Shown here piece by piece: positions 9,194 through 18,725 of a stretch of DNA of 64,000 bases. Source of the stretch: Candidatus Thiodiazotropha endolucinida (lineage in GTDB: Bacteria; Pseudomonadota; Gammaproteobacteria; Chromatiales; Chromatiaceae); the NCBI RefSeq assembly GCF_001715975.1, contig NZ_MARB01000002.1:62001-126000 (forward strand), read 5' to 3'. Every line of letters starts with the position of its first letter. Within the stretch, counting starts at the first letter, position 1. The notes beneath the pieces are model-generated. The model searched no databases. It had not been told where the DNA came from and saw only the letters and a list, made by a program, of their open reading frames with translations. Position numbers and translations under genes: made by a program.

Positions 9194-9227
9194 CGCCCGG
9201 TGATGGGATTATCTCAGTCGCCGGGCG
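9194..9227 (+). terminator. candidate hairpin after micropeptide 2
   Basis: CGCCCGG (9194-9200) pairs with CCGGGCG (9221-9227); TGA/TCA inside can extend the fold. Begins eight bases after the micropeptide stop. No T run. Confidence 0.35.
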
Positions 9228-9276
9228 TATCTCCGACACCCGTCATGGAAACAGGCTGTCGTTGTAGAATCGACTG

Positions 9277-10164
9277 TTAACAACCGATGTCTGTTTCTGC
9301 ATCGAATCCCGGATTGATCGCTTCATAGAGGGATGAGTAGTCCTCATCCCCGTAACCTGCATTCTGACCGTTTATAAGAACCTTCAACGTGGCATTTGAA
9401 ATTTCACTGTTCATACCCGATGCCTCTGTCACCTGCTGAAACAGGGCGATATCCTTGATCAGGTGCTTCAAGGGAAAGTTAGGATTGCTGTAGTCGTGCT
9501 CCATGAATTTCTTCAGTTTCTTGTCGAAGGTGGGCGCATAGAGGGCACTCTGGCGCAATAACCCCATGAACTGTTCCACCTCCACACCCTCTGCGCGAAT
9601 CAGGCCGAGACTCTGTGAGAATCCTGCGGTAAGCGCGGCGATCAATTGGTTCATTGCCAATTTCACTGCAGCACCCTTACCTACAGGCCCAAGGTGCTCA
9701 ACCTCCTTTCCAAGCCCCCGCAGCATCAGCAGGGTCTGGTGGTATGCGCTCTCTGAACCTGCCGCCATGACAATCAGTTCACCGGATTTTGCTTCCGGAA
9801 TACTCCCCAATACGGGCACCTCGAGATAGTCTCCACCCGCCGTTTCCACACTTGCGCCGATGTCACGACTCTCATCGGGAGAGATGGTGCCCATCTGCAG
9901 TACCGACTTACCCTTTATCAACGGCTTCACCGAGCTGTCGAACAGCACATCTTTGATCGCTTCGGCATCACTGAGGGTCAGAATCAATACCTCTCCGGCA
10001 GTCACTGCTGCAGTGAGTGATGATTCCACGCTCAATCCTTCCTCTTTCGCGATCTTCAATCGTTCTTTCGAGCGGTTCCAGGCAATCACATCATGGCCAC
10101 AATGAACCAGTCTGTGGGCGATCGGAAGACCCATCAAGCCAAGCCCCAGCAGTGCTACTTTCAT
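9277..10164 (-). CDS. NAD(P)-dependent 3-hydroxyisobutyrate dehydrogenase-family oxidoreductase
   Basis: A 295-residue beta-hydroxyacid dehydrogenase of the MmsB/GarR/GLYR family. The N-terminal Rossmann motif GLGLMGLPIAHRL (residues 7-19) binds the dinucleotide; the conserved substrate-loop region (VLGSIPEAKSGELIVMAAG, ~118-136) and the catalytic-Lys segment GKGAAVKLAMNQL (~162-174) are present. Family members reduce small 2-hydroxy or semialdehyde substrates such as tartronate, glyoxylate or succinate semialdehyde; which one applies here is not deducible. GGGAAAG precedes the ATG. It ends the same strand run as hemE (17-base gap upstream), so the two may be co-transcribed, although no pathway link is evident. 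Confidence 0.9.
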   Translation of the reverse strand: MKVALLGLGLMGLPIAHRLVHCGHDVIAWNRSKERLKIAKEEGLSVESSLTAAVTAGEVLILTLSDAEAIKDVLFDSSVKPLIKGKSVLQMGTISPDESRDIGASVETAGGDYLEVPVLGSIPEAKSGELIVMAAGSESAYHQTLLMLRGLGKEVEHLGPVGKGAAVKLAMNQLIAALTAGFSQSLGLIRAEGVEVEQFMGLLRQSALYAPTFDKKLKKFMEHDYSNPNFPLKHLIKDIALFQQVTEASGMNSEISNATLKVLINGQNAGYGDEDYSSLYEAINPGFDAETDIGC

Positions 10165-10181
10165 CGTCTTTCCCTCACGGA

Positions 10182-11252
10182 TTACTCTTCAGCATGGTAG
10201 TCGCGGCTCAGATCATGCACCGCCTCCACAAACACGCCCGCATGTTCAGGGTCGATCTCGGGATGAATACCATGGCCAAGATTAAACACATGGCCGCTAC
10301 CCTTGCCGAAACTGGCCAACACCTGAGCCACCGCTTCCCTGATCCGTTGCGGCGATGCATATAAGGTACAGGGATCGAGATTACCCTGCAGGGCAACCCT
10401 ATCGCCTACACGACGCCTTGCATCGGCCAGGCTCAAGGTCCAGTCGATACCCAATGCGTCACATCCGCTGTCAGCCATCTGTTCCAGCCATAATCCACCG
10501 CCCTTGGTAAATAGGATAGCGGGTACCTTGCGGCCCTCCACCTCACGCTTCAATACCTGCAGTATCTGTCGCATGTAGGCAAGCGAGAAGGCCTCATAGT
10601 GCTGCGGCGTCAGCACACCACCCCAGGTATCGAAGATCATCACAGCCTGTGCGCCGGCATCAATTTGCGCGTTCAGATAGGCAGCGACTGCATCAGTGAT
10701 TTTACTCAACAGTCGGTGCATCAAATCCGGGCGGTCAAACATCATCCCTTTTACCTTTGAGAAATTCTTGGTGCCGCCACCCTCTACCATATAGGTCGCC
10801 AGGGTCCATGGGCTGCCACTGAACCCGATCAGCGGCACCCGCCCCTGCAATTCGCGGTGAATGGTACGGACGGCATCCATGACATAGCCCAGGTCATCCT
10901 CCATATCCGGCACTGCCAATCCTTCGATAGCGGCTTCATCCCGTACCGGCCGTTCGAAATGGGGGCCTTCGCCTTCGGTGAAATAGAGGCCAAGTCCCAT
11001 GGCATCAGGTACGGTAAGAATATCGGAAAAGAGAATGGCCGCATCCAACGGGTAGCGGTCCAAAGGTTGAATGGTGACTTCACAGGCCAGATCCGGGTTA
11101 CGGCACAGATCCATGAAACTTCCCGCCTTGCTGCGGGTGGCCCGGTACTCAGGTAGATACCGACCGGCCTGGCGCATCATCCAGACTGGGGTCACATCCA
11201 CTGGCTCACGGCAGAGCGCCCGCAAAAATCGGTCATTTTTCAATCTAGCCAC
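10182..11252 (-). CDS. hemE: uroporphyrinogen III decarboxylase
   Basis: Removes the four acetate carboxyls of uroporphyrinogen III to give coproporphyrinogen III in cytoplasmic haem synthesis. At 356 residues it has the usual length. Family signatures are clear: [16 protein letters not shown] near the N-terminus, [14 protein letters not shown], and [16 protein letters not shown] in the middle. The GTG at 11252 ([13 protein letters not shown]) is chosen over more upstream starts: it has GAAGGA seven bases before it, and homologs start at this point with L-x-N-D-R-x-L-R-A-L. The following dehydrogenase starts 17 bases after the stop. Confidence 0.95.
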   Translation of the reverse strand: MARLKNDRFLRALCREPVDVTPVWMMRQAGRYLPEYRATRSKAGSFMDLCRNPDLACEVTIQPLDRYPLDAAILFSDILTVPDAMGLGLYFTEGEGPHFERPVRDEAAIEGLAVPDMEDDLGYVMDAVRTIHRELQGRVPLIGFSGSPWTLATYMVEGGGTKNFSKVKGMMFDRPDLMHRLLSKITDAVAAYLNAQIDAGAQAVMIFDTWGGVLTPQHYEAFSLAYMRQILQVLKREVEGRKVPAILFTKGGGLWLEQMADSGCDALGIDWTLSLADARRRVGDRVALQGNLDPCTLYASPQRIREAVAQVLASFGKGSGHVFNLGHGIHPEIDPEHAGVFVEAVHDLSRDYHAEE

Positions 11253-11421
11253 AGAGATATCCTTCGAAACGGTTACGCTATAAACAGCAGCCGATTGTAC
11301 ACGCAAAACAGTGCCCGTAGACACTCGATGTTTAATACGCAGAATCACCAACTCACCATTTTAGCCATTATCCGTGTATGGGATACTATCTGCGTAAAAG
11401 CAATGCTGTAATGAGAAATCT

Positions 11422-12390
11422 ATGACACCCGTAAAACAGATCATCCTTGCCAAGAAGGACGCCCTTGCCTCGACTGTGGCTGAGCCGTTATCGCTGCTGG
11501 CCAGGCACTGTATTCCTGTCTGGGATGATATCGACGCACTGGACCGGGTGCTGCTCGAACACATCGATCAGATCACCAACTGTGAATTTCTCTATGCCTG
11601 GGACCTGGAGGGACAAGAGATATCATCACTGATTCTGCCAGGCCAGGCGGACAAAAGCTGGCGGGGGAGGGACCTCTCCAAACGCCCTTATTTGAAAAAC
11701 AATCTGCCGTTCAAGGGCATCATGCTCTCTTCGGTCTACCACAGCCAATTCTCTGACAGGGAGTGTGTCACCGCGCTTCAGGCCGTCAGGAGGGATGAGG
11801 CGCTGCTGGGTTTCATTGCCGCCGATTTCTCCCTCGACAAACTGGTTGCCGATGAAGGCCTCATCAAGGAACCACAACATTGGCAGCAATTCAAAGGCGA
11901 TCCCGCGGTGCGCGGCACCCTGTTCATGCAGCAGAGGATCCAGAGCCGGCTGGATGAAAATATCGATTCGGTTCATGCGACCATCTATGACCTGATGACA
12001 CAACATGGGATTTTTCACTGTAAGATCCACTACTCCAGCGGCCGTTGCTCATTCTGGGTGCTTAACGATCCGTATACCTACCAGGTGCATGGTGTTGACG
12101 AGATCGTCGACCCGGATATCGTACTGGCCTACCCTCTCCACCGCTATCCGGAAAGGGCTAAAGTATCACCACATCAGATACGCGAGGTATTCAGTGAGTT
12201 CAAGGCACTGCGTTTTGCCGACGAAACCATCTATCTACGCAGCGCCTCAATCAATATCATGAATGGCATGTTGGGCCTCACCTTCTCCTGCGACGGTTCG
12301 CACTACATGCCCGTGGAGGAGTTTATCGAGAAGAATCTGGGATTCTGGATCGGCGAACTTGCCTCGGACCGACAAACAGCGAGGGACTAG
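11422..12390 (+). CDS. PDC sensor domain-containing protein
   Basis: A 322-residue protein whose segment from about residue 40 to 150 looks like a PDC/Cache-type sensor fold, with the typical WxGRDLSKRPYLKN and FSDRECVTALQAVRR...LLGFIAADFSLDKL elements. Unlike chemoreceptors it has no signal sequence, transmembrane segment or output domain such as GGDEF or a kinase, so it seems to be a soluble cytoplasmic ligand-binding protein. The C-terminal half (FHCKIHYSSGRCSFWVLNDPY) is not recognised. It converges on the ODP-type di-iron protein and shares a palindromic end with it. Ligand and partner are unknown. Confidence 0.75.
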   Translation: MTPVKQIILAKKDALASTVAEPLSLLARHCIPVWDDIDALDRVLLEHIDQITNCEFLYAWDLEGQEISSLILPGQADKSWRGRDLSKRPYLKNNLPFKGIMLSSVYHSQFSDRECVTALQAVRRDEALLGFIAADFSLDKLVADEGLIKEPQHWQQFKGDPAVRGTLFMQQRIQSRLDENIDSVHATIYDLMTQHGIFHCKIHYSSGRCSFWVLNDPYTYQVHGVDEIVDPDIVLAYPLHRYPERAKVSPHQIREVFSEFKALRFADETIYLRSASINIMNGMLGLTFSCDGSHYMPVEEFIEKNLGFWIGELASDRQTARD

Positions 12391-12410
12391 GGCCTGTTAA
12401 CAGGCCCTAG
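12387..12410. terminator. perfect 24-base palindromic hairpin containing both convergent stop codons
   Basis: Ten-base arms CTAGGGCCTG and CAGGCCCTAG around TTAA. The TAG stop of the plus-strand gene (12388-12390) and the TAG stop of the minus-strand gene (12407-12409, complement) each lie in an arm, so both mRNAs would end in the same hairpin. No T run; bidirectional terminator or 3'-end stabiliser is inferred. Confidence 0.6.
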
Positions 12411-13165
12411 GGCAAGCGATAGTTGTTTTGCGTCATCAGGTCGACACCGCACTCAAGGCCATCTATCCAATTGATGAACTCATTGACAACCTTTTTACCC
12501 AGAAACGCCCGGCCATGTTGCGGTACTATCATGTCGATATCGAGTTGACGAACCATGTTCGCCCACAGGTTGCACACCTTGTTCGAGTTCATATAGCGTC
12601 TGTGGAAGCCTTCCATGTAAGGCATGATCTCCGATAGCTTCTTCACCGGGGCATTCAGATCACCCGGGGGAAGATTGGCGCCGAGATCACCCGAAAAAAG
12701 GATACGGCTGACCGGATCATAAAACTGAAAATTACCCTCTGCATGGAGAAAATGCGCAGGCAGGGCCATCAAGCGTATATTGCCCAGTTCCAGGTTGATC
12801 CCCTCATCGGGAATCGGCACAACCCGATCCTGTAACCGGCCGGGACGGGTAAAGTGGGGTATGAAACGTTCCCACAATGCGGGAACCACCACCTTACAGT
12901 CGGTGCCCACCAGCCATTTATTCACCGATGCGACGATATCCGGATCCTGATGCGACGCGATGACATAGTCCAGTCTCTTGACATTCATGTAGTCACTGAT
13001 GGCCATGAACAGGCGGGAATAGGTCAATTCACCGCCTGGATCGATCAATGCCGCGTGTTGATGATCATAGATCAGAAACTGATTCGCCTGGACGGCTTCA
13101 CCCGATACCAGATCTCTGAATGCCACACAGATGTGACTACCATTATTAAATAACTCAACTGACAT
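12407..13165 (-). CDS. ODP-type metallo-beta-lactamase-fold di-iron protein
   Basis: A 252-residue metallo-beta-lactamase-fold protein of the flavodiiron/ODP branch, without the flavodoxin domain of true flavodiiron proteins. Ligand segments are visible: SHQDPDIVAS (~90-99; the second His of the classical HxExDH motif is Ile, as in ODP-like proteins), AHFLHAEGNF (~155), SGDLGANLPPG (~175) and VPQHGRAF (~227). Proteins of this branch bind O2 at a di-iron centre and act as oxygen sensors or reductases; in two-component contexts they serve as sensor domains. Here it stands alone, convergent with a PDC sensor protein, so a stand-alone oxygen-binding or signalling role is inferred. Confidence 0.85.
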   Translation of the reverse strand: MSVELFNNGSHICVAFRDLVSGEAVQANQFLIYDHQHAALIDPGGELTYSRLFMAISDYMNVKRLDYVIASHQDPDIVASVNKWLVGTDCKVVVPALWERFIPHFTRPGRLQDRVVPIPDEGINLELGNIRLMALPAHFLHAEGNFQFYDPVSRILFSGDLGANLPPGDLNAPVKKLSEIMPYMEGFHRRYMNSNKVCNLWANMVRQLDIDMIVPQHGRAFLGKKVVNEFINWIDGLECGVDLMTQNNYRLP

Positions 13166-13342
13166 AATCTTTGCTACATCTAAATATCATGTGTCCAAAA
13201 GATCGGCTGGCGATGAATTCAATGGCCAATATGGGACAATTATCGACAGAACTCGGAAAAGCTTAACTGGATCATAGTATATTTCAAGAAAAATCAGCCG
13301 ACTATTGTAAAACTACTCTATAAACCAATGGTGGAATCCGAG

Positions 13343-13993
13343 ATGTTATCCCATGGTTGGAACCTCTCACCAACTGAAGCGGTTGCCCTGCAGAATAGCT
13401 TGAGGCGGCAGGTCGTCGGCCGAAACTGTTACGCTGAACTGCAGCGCATTGCCGGTGTGGATGTGGGATTCGAGGCACATGGCAGTATCACACGTGCCGC
13501 AATTGTTGTCTTGAGTTATCCCCAACTGCAGCCCCTGGAACAGGCGATCGCCAGGCTACCCACCTCTTTCCCCTATATTCCAGGCCTGCTCTCTTTCCGG
13601 GAAGTACCCGCCATTCTGCAAGCGCTATCCAAACTCCAGCAACCTCCCGATATTTTTCTCTGCGATGGACAGGGTATAGCACATCCAAGACGTTTCGGGC
13701 TTGCATGCCATCTCGGAGTGTATACCGACATACCCAGCGTGGGCGTCGCCAAAACCCGTTTGATCGGAAGCCATGCCACTGTCCCTGCGGAGAAGGGGGG
13801 ATGGGTTCCACTGATCGACAAGGATGAGACGATAGGTGCCGTTTTACGTACGCGTAGCGGCGTGAAACCTCTCTATATATCCATCGGACACAAGATCTCC
13901 CTGGAGCGCTCGATCGAGCTGGTGCTGGCTTGTACACCCCGTTATAAATTACCTGAAACAACCCGCGCCGCCCATCGCTTGGCATCTGGTTGA
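13343..13993 (+). CDS. nfi: endonuclease V
   Basis: Cleaves the second phosphodiester bond 3' of deoxyinosine and other deaminated bases in DNA, beginning alternative excision repair. At 216 residues it has the usual length. Catalytic acids are in place: Asp in AGVDVGF (~38), Glu in [12 protein letters not shown] (~85), Asp in [19 protein letters not shown] (~104), and the C-terminal [18 protein letters not shown]. The ATG at 13343 is preferred to 13328 because GGTGGA sits seven bases before it. The 3' end overlaps the convergent histidine phosphatase gene by 52 bases. Confidence 0.94.
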   Translation: MLSHGWNLSPTEAVALQNSLRRQVVGRNCYAELQRIAGVDVGFEAHGSITRAAIVVLSYPQLQPLEQAIARLPTSFPYIPGLLSFREVPAILQALSKLQQPPDIFLCDGQGIAHPRRFGLACHLGVYTDIPSVGVAKTRLIGSHATVPAEKGGWVPLIDKDETIGAVLRTRSGVKPLYISIGHKISLERSIELVLACTPRYKLPETTRAAHRLASG

Positions 13994-14535
13994 TAGCAGC
14001 CGAACTCCCAATAATCCCTTCCGGGTTTTCTAGGTCCACACCAACCCTTTTTCAACAAAGCGCCTGCAATAAAATAGTTGAAAAGGCCGTGACCAACCAG
14101 GACTACATGGTTTTCACCTGTTGCCAGCTCCATCAACTTCTCTGCCGCCTGTTCCGCCCGATATTGCGCTTTCGACAGCGCTTCTCCGTTCGCGGCAAAA
14201 CCCAGTAACCATAACAGCCTCAATAGACCAACCCAGATCCCAACGGGCAGTGCTATCGATCCGGTGTCAAAGTGCGGAATCATGGTTTCTGCAAACAGCG
14301 GATCCGAGAGATGTATATCACTGATACCAAGCTCACTAACCGACTCCAGGGAGCGCTTAAGGTGGCTGCAAACGACAATATCATGCCCTGCTATTGCATC
14401 GATTGTCGTTGTGGGTGGGGTGTCCATGATGCCTGATGCGTCATATCGTTCGGCAATCGATGGCAACTCATCGGCTCTGACACGGCCGCTCAGCTGATAT
14501 TCGGGTCTACCGTGTCTGATTAACGTAATTTGCAT
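13942..14535 (-). CDS. histidine phosphatase (phosphoglycerate mutase-like) family protein
   Basis: A 197-residue cytoplasmic member of histidine phosphatase branch 1. The N-terminal LIRHGRPEY carries the phospho-accepting His8; [11 protein letters not shown] supplies the conserved Arg-containing loop, and [15 protein letters not shown] (~150) supplies the second catalytic His. Family members act on phosphoglycerate, cobalamin precursors, phosphoproteins or SixA-like targets; nothing here defines the substrate, and no cobalamin genes are nearby. Its last 52 bases are antisense to the end of nfi, an arrangement that would constrain both C-termini. Confidence 0.85.
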   Translation of the reverse strand: MQITLIRHGRPEYQLSGRVRADELPSIAERYDASGIMDTPPTTTIDAIAGHDIVVCSHLKRSLESVSELGISDIHLSDPLFAETMIPHFDTGSIALPVGIWVGLLRLLWLLGFAANGEALSKAQYRAEQAAEKLMELATGENHVVLVGHGLFNYFIAGALLKKGWCGPRKPGRDYWEFGCYQPDAKRWAARVVSGNL

Positions 14536-14692
14536 GGCAATAGATTGTGTGAAGCCTCAACAAAACGGCCAATTCGCCGCAACGATCTCAATAGTCGAAC
14601 AGAATCAGGTTCATCAAGATGAATCCCATCGACTTTACTGCTTTCTGTCACCTTGCCCGCATTGAATGAGTTTCGAAGCCTATATTCGAATA

Positions 14693-15094
14693 TCAATCCG
14701 AATTGCGTATATGTTCGATATAGCGCGGACGATCATCCATCACCAATCTGACGCCCCCGGCCCAGGCCTGGAGCCGCTCATCACTCTTATCAAACTTCAG
14801 ATCGCAGCGGGCCCGGCCCTGACTGTTGAGAGGGATCGGGACCATATCCCTGTAGGTATAGACATTCTCACCCACATCACCGCCTTCACAGATACAGGGA
14901 CACACAGGTATATCTGTTTCGAGCTCTGCGCCTTCATACACCAAGGCACCCGCCTGCCACCATCGGGTCCGTTCATCTGAACCACTCATGGTTTTAATGA
15001 TAATGGCGCGTGAAAACCGTATCGTAAGGGTGCCGTTTTCAAATACGATTGATTCGACTTCACTGCCAGGCAGCTCGACTGAACTGGAATCCAT
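14693..15094 (-). CDS. hypothetical beta-rich protein
   Basis: A 133-residue protein I do not recognise. It has no signal peptide or membrane segment. Visible features are a WWQAG motif (~46-50), a CPCICEGGDVG cysteine cluster (~64-74) that could bind a metal, and a C-terminal GGVRLVMDDRPRYIEHI stretch. Alternating hydrophobic residues suggest a small beta-sheet fold. It lies alone upstream of the histidine phosphatase gene on the same strand, with ~157 bases between them, so co-transcription is possible but unsupported. Confidence 0.6.
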   Translation of the reverse strand: MDSSSVELPGSEVESIVFENGTLTIRFSRAIIIKTMSGSDERTRWWQAGALVYEGAELETDIPVCPCICEGGDVGENVYTYRDMVPIPLNSQGRARCDLKFDKSDERLQAWAGGVRLVMDDRPRYIEHIRNSD

Positions 15095-15261
15095 AACTGT
15101 TTACCCAGGGACTGTTAACACTCATCCGATCGGCAGCCACCGATTTGAATCAATCGCCGCCTGAATCAGGCTTGAATCATAACGTCATGCGCACGCCAAG
15201 CAAACATATCGATAGCGGGTTAATAGTAAGGGAGGGAAACCAAGGCTGAGACATTTAAGAC

Positions 15262-16671
15262 TCAAGACCCCTCCAAACCAAGCTCCTTGATTTTTCGGGT
15301 CAAGGTGTTGCGCCCCCAGCCAAGCAAGCGGGCCGCGTCCTGCCGTCTGCCGGCGGTGTGCTCCAGGGCTATTTCGATCATTGCCGATTCGAAATCCGGT
15401 TCTGCCTCATTGAGTATGCCTTCACCACCTTCCTGAAGCCTTTTTCTCGCCCAATCGCGCAATTGTTGTCGCCAGTCCTCGGGGTAGGCGGATTGCGTGT
15501 CACTGCGCTCTTTCAATTCGCTCGGCAGATCATCAACGTGTATCTCTTGCCCGGAGGCCATTACCGTCAACCAGCGAGCCGTATTTTCCAATTGGCGAAC
15601 ATTGCCCCGCCACTCCAACTGGCTCAGGTAGGCTTCTGTCTCCGGCAACAACAACTTCGTCTCAACCGCAAGCTCTTCTGCGGCGCTTTTGAGAAAATGT
15701 TTCATCAACAACGGAATATCCTCCCGCCGTTGACGCAATGAGGGAATATGAATACGTATGACATTCAAGCGGTGGAACAGATCTTCCCTGAAGGAACCCA
15801 GTTTTACCAATCCTTCCAGATGCTGATGAGTGGCGGCAATGATACGTACATCCACCTTGACCGGCTCATGACCACCAACCCGATAGAATTCACCGTCGGC
15901 TAACACTCTAAGCAATCGCGTCTGCAATTCCGCCGGCATGTCCCCGATCTCATCCAGGAACAGGGTACCGCAATCGGCCTGTTCAAAACGTCCGGTACGG
16001 CGTGTCTGCGCGCCGGTAAAGGCCCCGCGCTCATGACCGAACAACTCCGATTCCATCAGGTCCTTCGGTATTGCGGCCATGTTCAATGCGATGAACGGAC
16101 CAGTGGAACGAGTGCTGTGACGGTGCAAGGCATGGGCCACCAGCTCCTTTCCGGTACCGGACTCACCATTGATCAATACGGTAATGTTCGATCTCGCCAG
16201 GCGTCCGATGGCACGGAATACTTCCTGCATCGCCGGTGCTTCACCGATAATCACCTTCTCCTGATCAAGATTGTCCTGAGTTGGTTTCTCATCCTCCGAG
16301 ATTTGCTGGCGGCATGCCCGTCTGATCTGTTGTACGGCCTCATCCACATCAAAGGGTTTGGGCAGATACTCGAAAGCACCGCCATGGTAGGCGGATACAG
16401 CACTCTCGAGATCAGAATGGGCGGTCATGATGATCACCGGCATATCCGGATAACGCGTATGAAGCAACTCCAGCAGTTCCAATCCATCCATTCCCGGCAT
16501 GCGGATATCCGAGACCACAACATCCGGCTGTTCTTTATCCAGATAGTTCATCACCCCGTCCGCACTCTCGAAACAGGTGACATCCATATCCGCTTTTTCC
16601 AGGGTCTTCTGCAACACCCAGCGAATCGAGCGATCGTCATCGATGACCCATACCCGGCATGATCTATCCAT
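15262..16671 (-). CDS. ntrC: nitrogen regulation response regulator NtrC
   Basis: Sigma-54-dependent transcription activator of nitrogen assimilation genes, phosphorylated by NtrB. Domains in order over 469 residues: receiver with acidic pocket DDD at 11-13 and phospho-acceptor Asp55 ([10 protein letters not shown]); AAA+ domain with Walker A GESGTGKE (~168), the sigma-54 contact loop GAFTGA (~215) and Walker [11 protein letters not shown]-terminal Fis-type helix-turn-helix ([24 protein letters not shown]). The ATG overlaps the end of ntrB by eight bases, indicating translational coupling. NtrC-type dyads lie upstream of ntrB and of glnA, so autoregulation is likely. Confidence 0.97.
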   Translation of the reverse strand: MDRSCRVWVIDDDRSIRWVLQKTLEKADMDVTCFESADGVMNYLDKEQPDVVVSDIRMPGMDGLELLELLHTRYPDMPVIIMTAHSDLESAVSAYHGGAFEYLPKPFDVDEAVQQIRRACRQQISEDEKPTQDNLDQEKVIIGEAPAMQEVFRAIGRLARSNITVLINGESGTGKELVAHALHRHSTRSTGPFIALNMAAIPKDLMESELFGHERGAFTGAQTRRTGRFEQADCGTLFLDEIGDMPAELQTRLLRVLADGEFYRVGGHEPVKVDVRIIAATHQHLEGLVKLGSFREDLFHRLNVIRIHIPSLRQRREDIPLLMKHFLKSAAEELAVETKLLLPETEAYLSQLEWRGNVRQLENTARWLTVMASGQEIHVDDLPSELKERSDTQSAYPEDWRQQLRDWARKRLQEGGEGILNEAEPDFESAMIEIALEHTAGRRQDAARLLGWGRNTLTRKIKELGLEGS

Positions 16672-17740
16672 CTACCTGCTCCAGTGGAAGTAATACTCTA
16701 AAAACCGTATGTCCCGGCTTACTGGTGAACTCGATCAAACCCTGATGCCTGTTGATCAGGGTTTGGGAGATTGAGAGACCCAAACCCATGCCGTCGCTAC
16801 CCGATACCAATGGAAAAAAGACTCGCTCCTGAAGCTCAGCCGGAATACCCGGTCCGTTATCCGAGATCTCGATCGACACCACAAGGCGATGGCGTATATT
16901 GCCGATTGTGAATTGACGAAGGATTCTGCTGTTTATCCCCATGGTCCCCCTGGGCCCAGCAGCTCGAACGCCATTTCTCAATATATTGAGAAATGCCTGG
17001 ATCAATTGATCCATATCCCCCTTTAAATCGGGAATGCTCGGATCGTAGTCTTTGATGATCTCCAGCCCCGGACCGGTCTCCACCCGCACCAGACTGCAGA
17101 CCCGTTCAAGCACCTGATGAATGTTGACTCGCTTCATCACCGGAATCTTGTTCGGTCCCAACATCCTGTCCACCAGATTCTGCAGCCGGTCGGCCTCTTC
17201 TATGATGATCTGGGTATATTCCGCCAGGGCGGCATCGGGAAGCTCTCTCTCCAGCAGCTGTGCCGCGCCCCTGAGTCCGCCCAGGGGATTCTTGATCTCA
17301 TGGGCAAGGCCTCTCACCAATGCCCGACTGGCCTGGTTACGTGCCAGTAACTGTTCCTCCCGCGAAATTCTCAGCTGCCTGTCGACCTGCTGAATCTCGA
17401 CCAGAAATTCATTGACATACTGATCCAACCTTATAGGTATCACAGTGCAATCGACCATGATCTCTTTGTCTTCATGAACAATTATCTGATGTTCCCGCTC
17501 AGTGAATGGCTGGCCGGTCTGCAATGACCTTTCAAGGTTTTCGTGCACCACATTTCCGGAGCAGCTGACCAGTTCGCCGGCGGGAATGCCGATCACCTTA
17601 CGGGCACTGACACCAAACATCATCTCAGCTGAAGAGTTGATATATTGCAGTCTGAACTCCCTATCAAACAGCAGAATGGCGGTACTCAGATTATCGAGTA
17701 CCCGTTTCTCCATGCCTGTGATTGCCTGATCGGTAGTCAT
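16664..17740 (-). CDS. ntrB: nitrogen regulation sensor histidine kinase NtrB
   Basis: Soluble histidine kinase/phosphatase that sets NtrC phosphorylation in response to PII protein. Over 358 residues: an N-terminal PAS domain (~15-120), the HisKA motif LAHEIKNPLGGLRGAAQLLER with phospho-accepting His147, and a GHKL ATPase domain with N box (LNILRNGVRAA), DNGPGIPAE and a glycine-rich GLGLSISQTLI box. No membrane segment is present, as expected. It is translationally coupled to ntrC and preceded, at 17959-17975, by a perfect NtrC-type dyad. Confidence 0.96.
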   Translation of the reverse strand: MTTDQAITGMEKRVLDNLSTAILLFDREFRLQYINSSAEMMFGVSARKVIGIPAGELVSCSGNVVHENLERSLQTGQPFTEREHQIIVHEDKEIMVDCTVIPIRLDQYVNEFLVEIQQVDRQLRISREEQLLARNQASRALVRGLAHEIKNPLGGLRGAAQLLERELPDAALAEYTQIIIEEADRLQNLVDRMLGPNKIPVMKRVNIHQVLERVCSLVRVETGPGLEIIKDYDPSIPDLKGDMDQLIQAFLNILRNGVRAAGPRGTMGINSRILRQFTIGNIRHRLVVSIEISDNGPGIPAELQERVFFPLVSGSDGMGLGLSISQTLINRHQGLIEFTSKPGHTVFRVLLPLEQVDG

Positions 17741-17958
17741 GGCCTAATTTGAGCAATTTGCGGGCCAACACTTCCGAACCTAAGCATAATCTTGTCCCAT
17801 CGATGGTGACTGTCCGCTTGACCTGTTAAATGATTGATTAAGAAGGCAGAAATTCTGGTTAGGGTCACAGTCTGGATACCAGATCACAATGTTGCATGGC
17901 GATGCGCCATCGAGTACGACGGCAACTCAATACAACCAGAATTAACAAATCCAACTTA

Positions 17959-17975
17959 TGCACCATTATAGTGCA
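17959..17975 (-). promoter_or_regulatory. NtrC-binding dyad upstream of ntrB
   Basis: TGCACCATTATAGTGCA has perfect TGCAC/GTGCA arms at the spacing of NtrC sites (TGCAC-N7-GTGCA). It is 219 bases upstream of the ntrB ATG in a 369-base gap that otherwise shows no gene. Its ATTATAGTGCA half is identical to the site upstream of glnA at 20427. Binding is inferred. Confidence 0.65.
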
Positions 17976-18109
17976 CAGCTGGCCGGCAGGCTTGCCCCTG
18001 CATGTGATTTGAGCGTTTCACAGACGCCTGGGCCCAGGGCCTGTTGACACCAATCCAATCGACCCAGCCATTAAGCAGGCCAAATTATTGATAATTGACC
18101 GAGAGGGTC

Positions 18110-18610
18110 TTAATTAACCGCCGGCTGGCGCAGGTGAAAGGTGATGCTATTGGACTCTTTGAGGGACTCCCCTTCACTCGTGACGATCTTTGCCTGCAAA
18201 GAGTGGGTGCCACGACTCAATTGCTGAAGGATGAGTTGAGTCTGCTTGATATCCGAATCGAGTTTGGTGCCATCCACATAGAGGTGAATCACATGGCCTT
18301 CGGCAAGATCGGGCGAGAGGGTGATGCCTACCGGAACCGAACCGTCTTCATTGCGAATGGTTTCATCATCATTCGGCTGGTCGATTGTAAAGGTGGCATA
18401 TTCACCCGCCGCCGCACGGGCCTCATCACTCTGATCATCCGGTGACAGCACGGCTGACTTCTTGCTGTCGGTGACCTTAATGCGTTCCGCATCCGGATGA
18501 TAGCGTTCGGAATAGATCACCTCGCCGTCTTCGGAGATGTATTTGTAGACATCCCTGGCGAACAGGGGCAATGCCATCAACAGAATCATTAACAGTACGA
18601 CAATACGCAT
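18110..18610 (-). CDS. DUF4124 domain-containing exported protein
   Basis: A 166-residue protein with an N-terminal signal peptide (MRIVVLLMILLMALPLFARD) and, directly after it, a DUF4124 domain (VYKYISEDGEVIYSERYHPDAERI), so it is probably periplasmic. The remainder, ~85-165, resembles a beta-sandwich with GHVIHLYVDGTKL and LSRGTHSLQAKI. Function is unknown; genes of this type are frequently found between glnA and ntrB in gammaproteobacteria (from memory of gene neighbourhoods), and here it sits exactly there. The ATG at 18610 is preferred to TTG 18616. Confidence 0.8.
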   Translation of the reverse strand: MRIVVLLMILLMALPLFARDVYKYISEDGEVIYSERYHPDAERIKVTDSKKSAVLSPDDQSDEARAAAGEYATFTIDQPNDDETIRNEDGSVPVGITLSPDLAEGHVIHLYVDGTKLDSDIKQTQLILQQLSRGTHSLQAKIVTSEGESLKESNSITFHLRQPAVN

Positions 18611-18668
18611 GCACAAAGAATAGACCAGTCATACCCAACTAAACAAGCGACTATGTTCGCATAACCAC

Positions 18669-18697
18669 AAAAAAGCGCCCCATAAGGGGCGCTTTTT
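18669..18697. terminator. bidirectional Rho-independent terminator after glnA
   Basis: GCGCCCC (18675-18681) and GGGGCGC (18686-18692) form a seven-pair stem with ATAA loop, flanked by six A and five T, giving a U run in either direction. It ends glnA transcription (stop at 18726) before the DUF4124 gene. Confidence 0.9.
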
Positions 18698-18725
18698 ACA
18701 AAATATCAAAACAAATCGAGACGCT

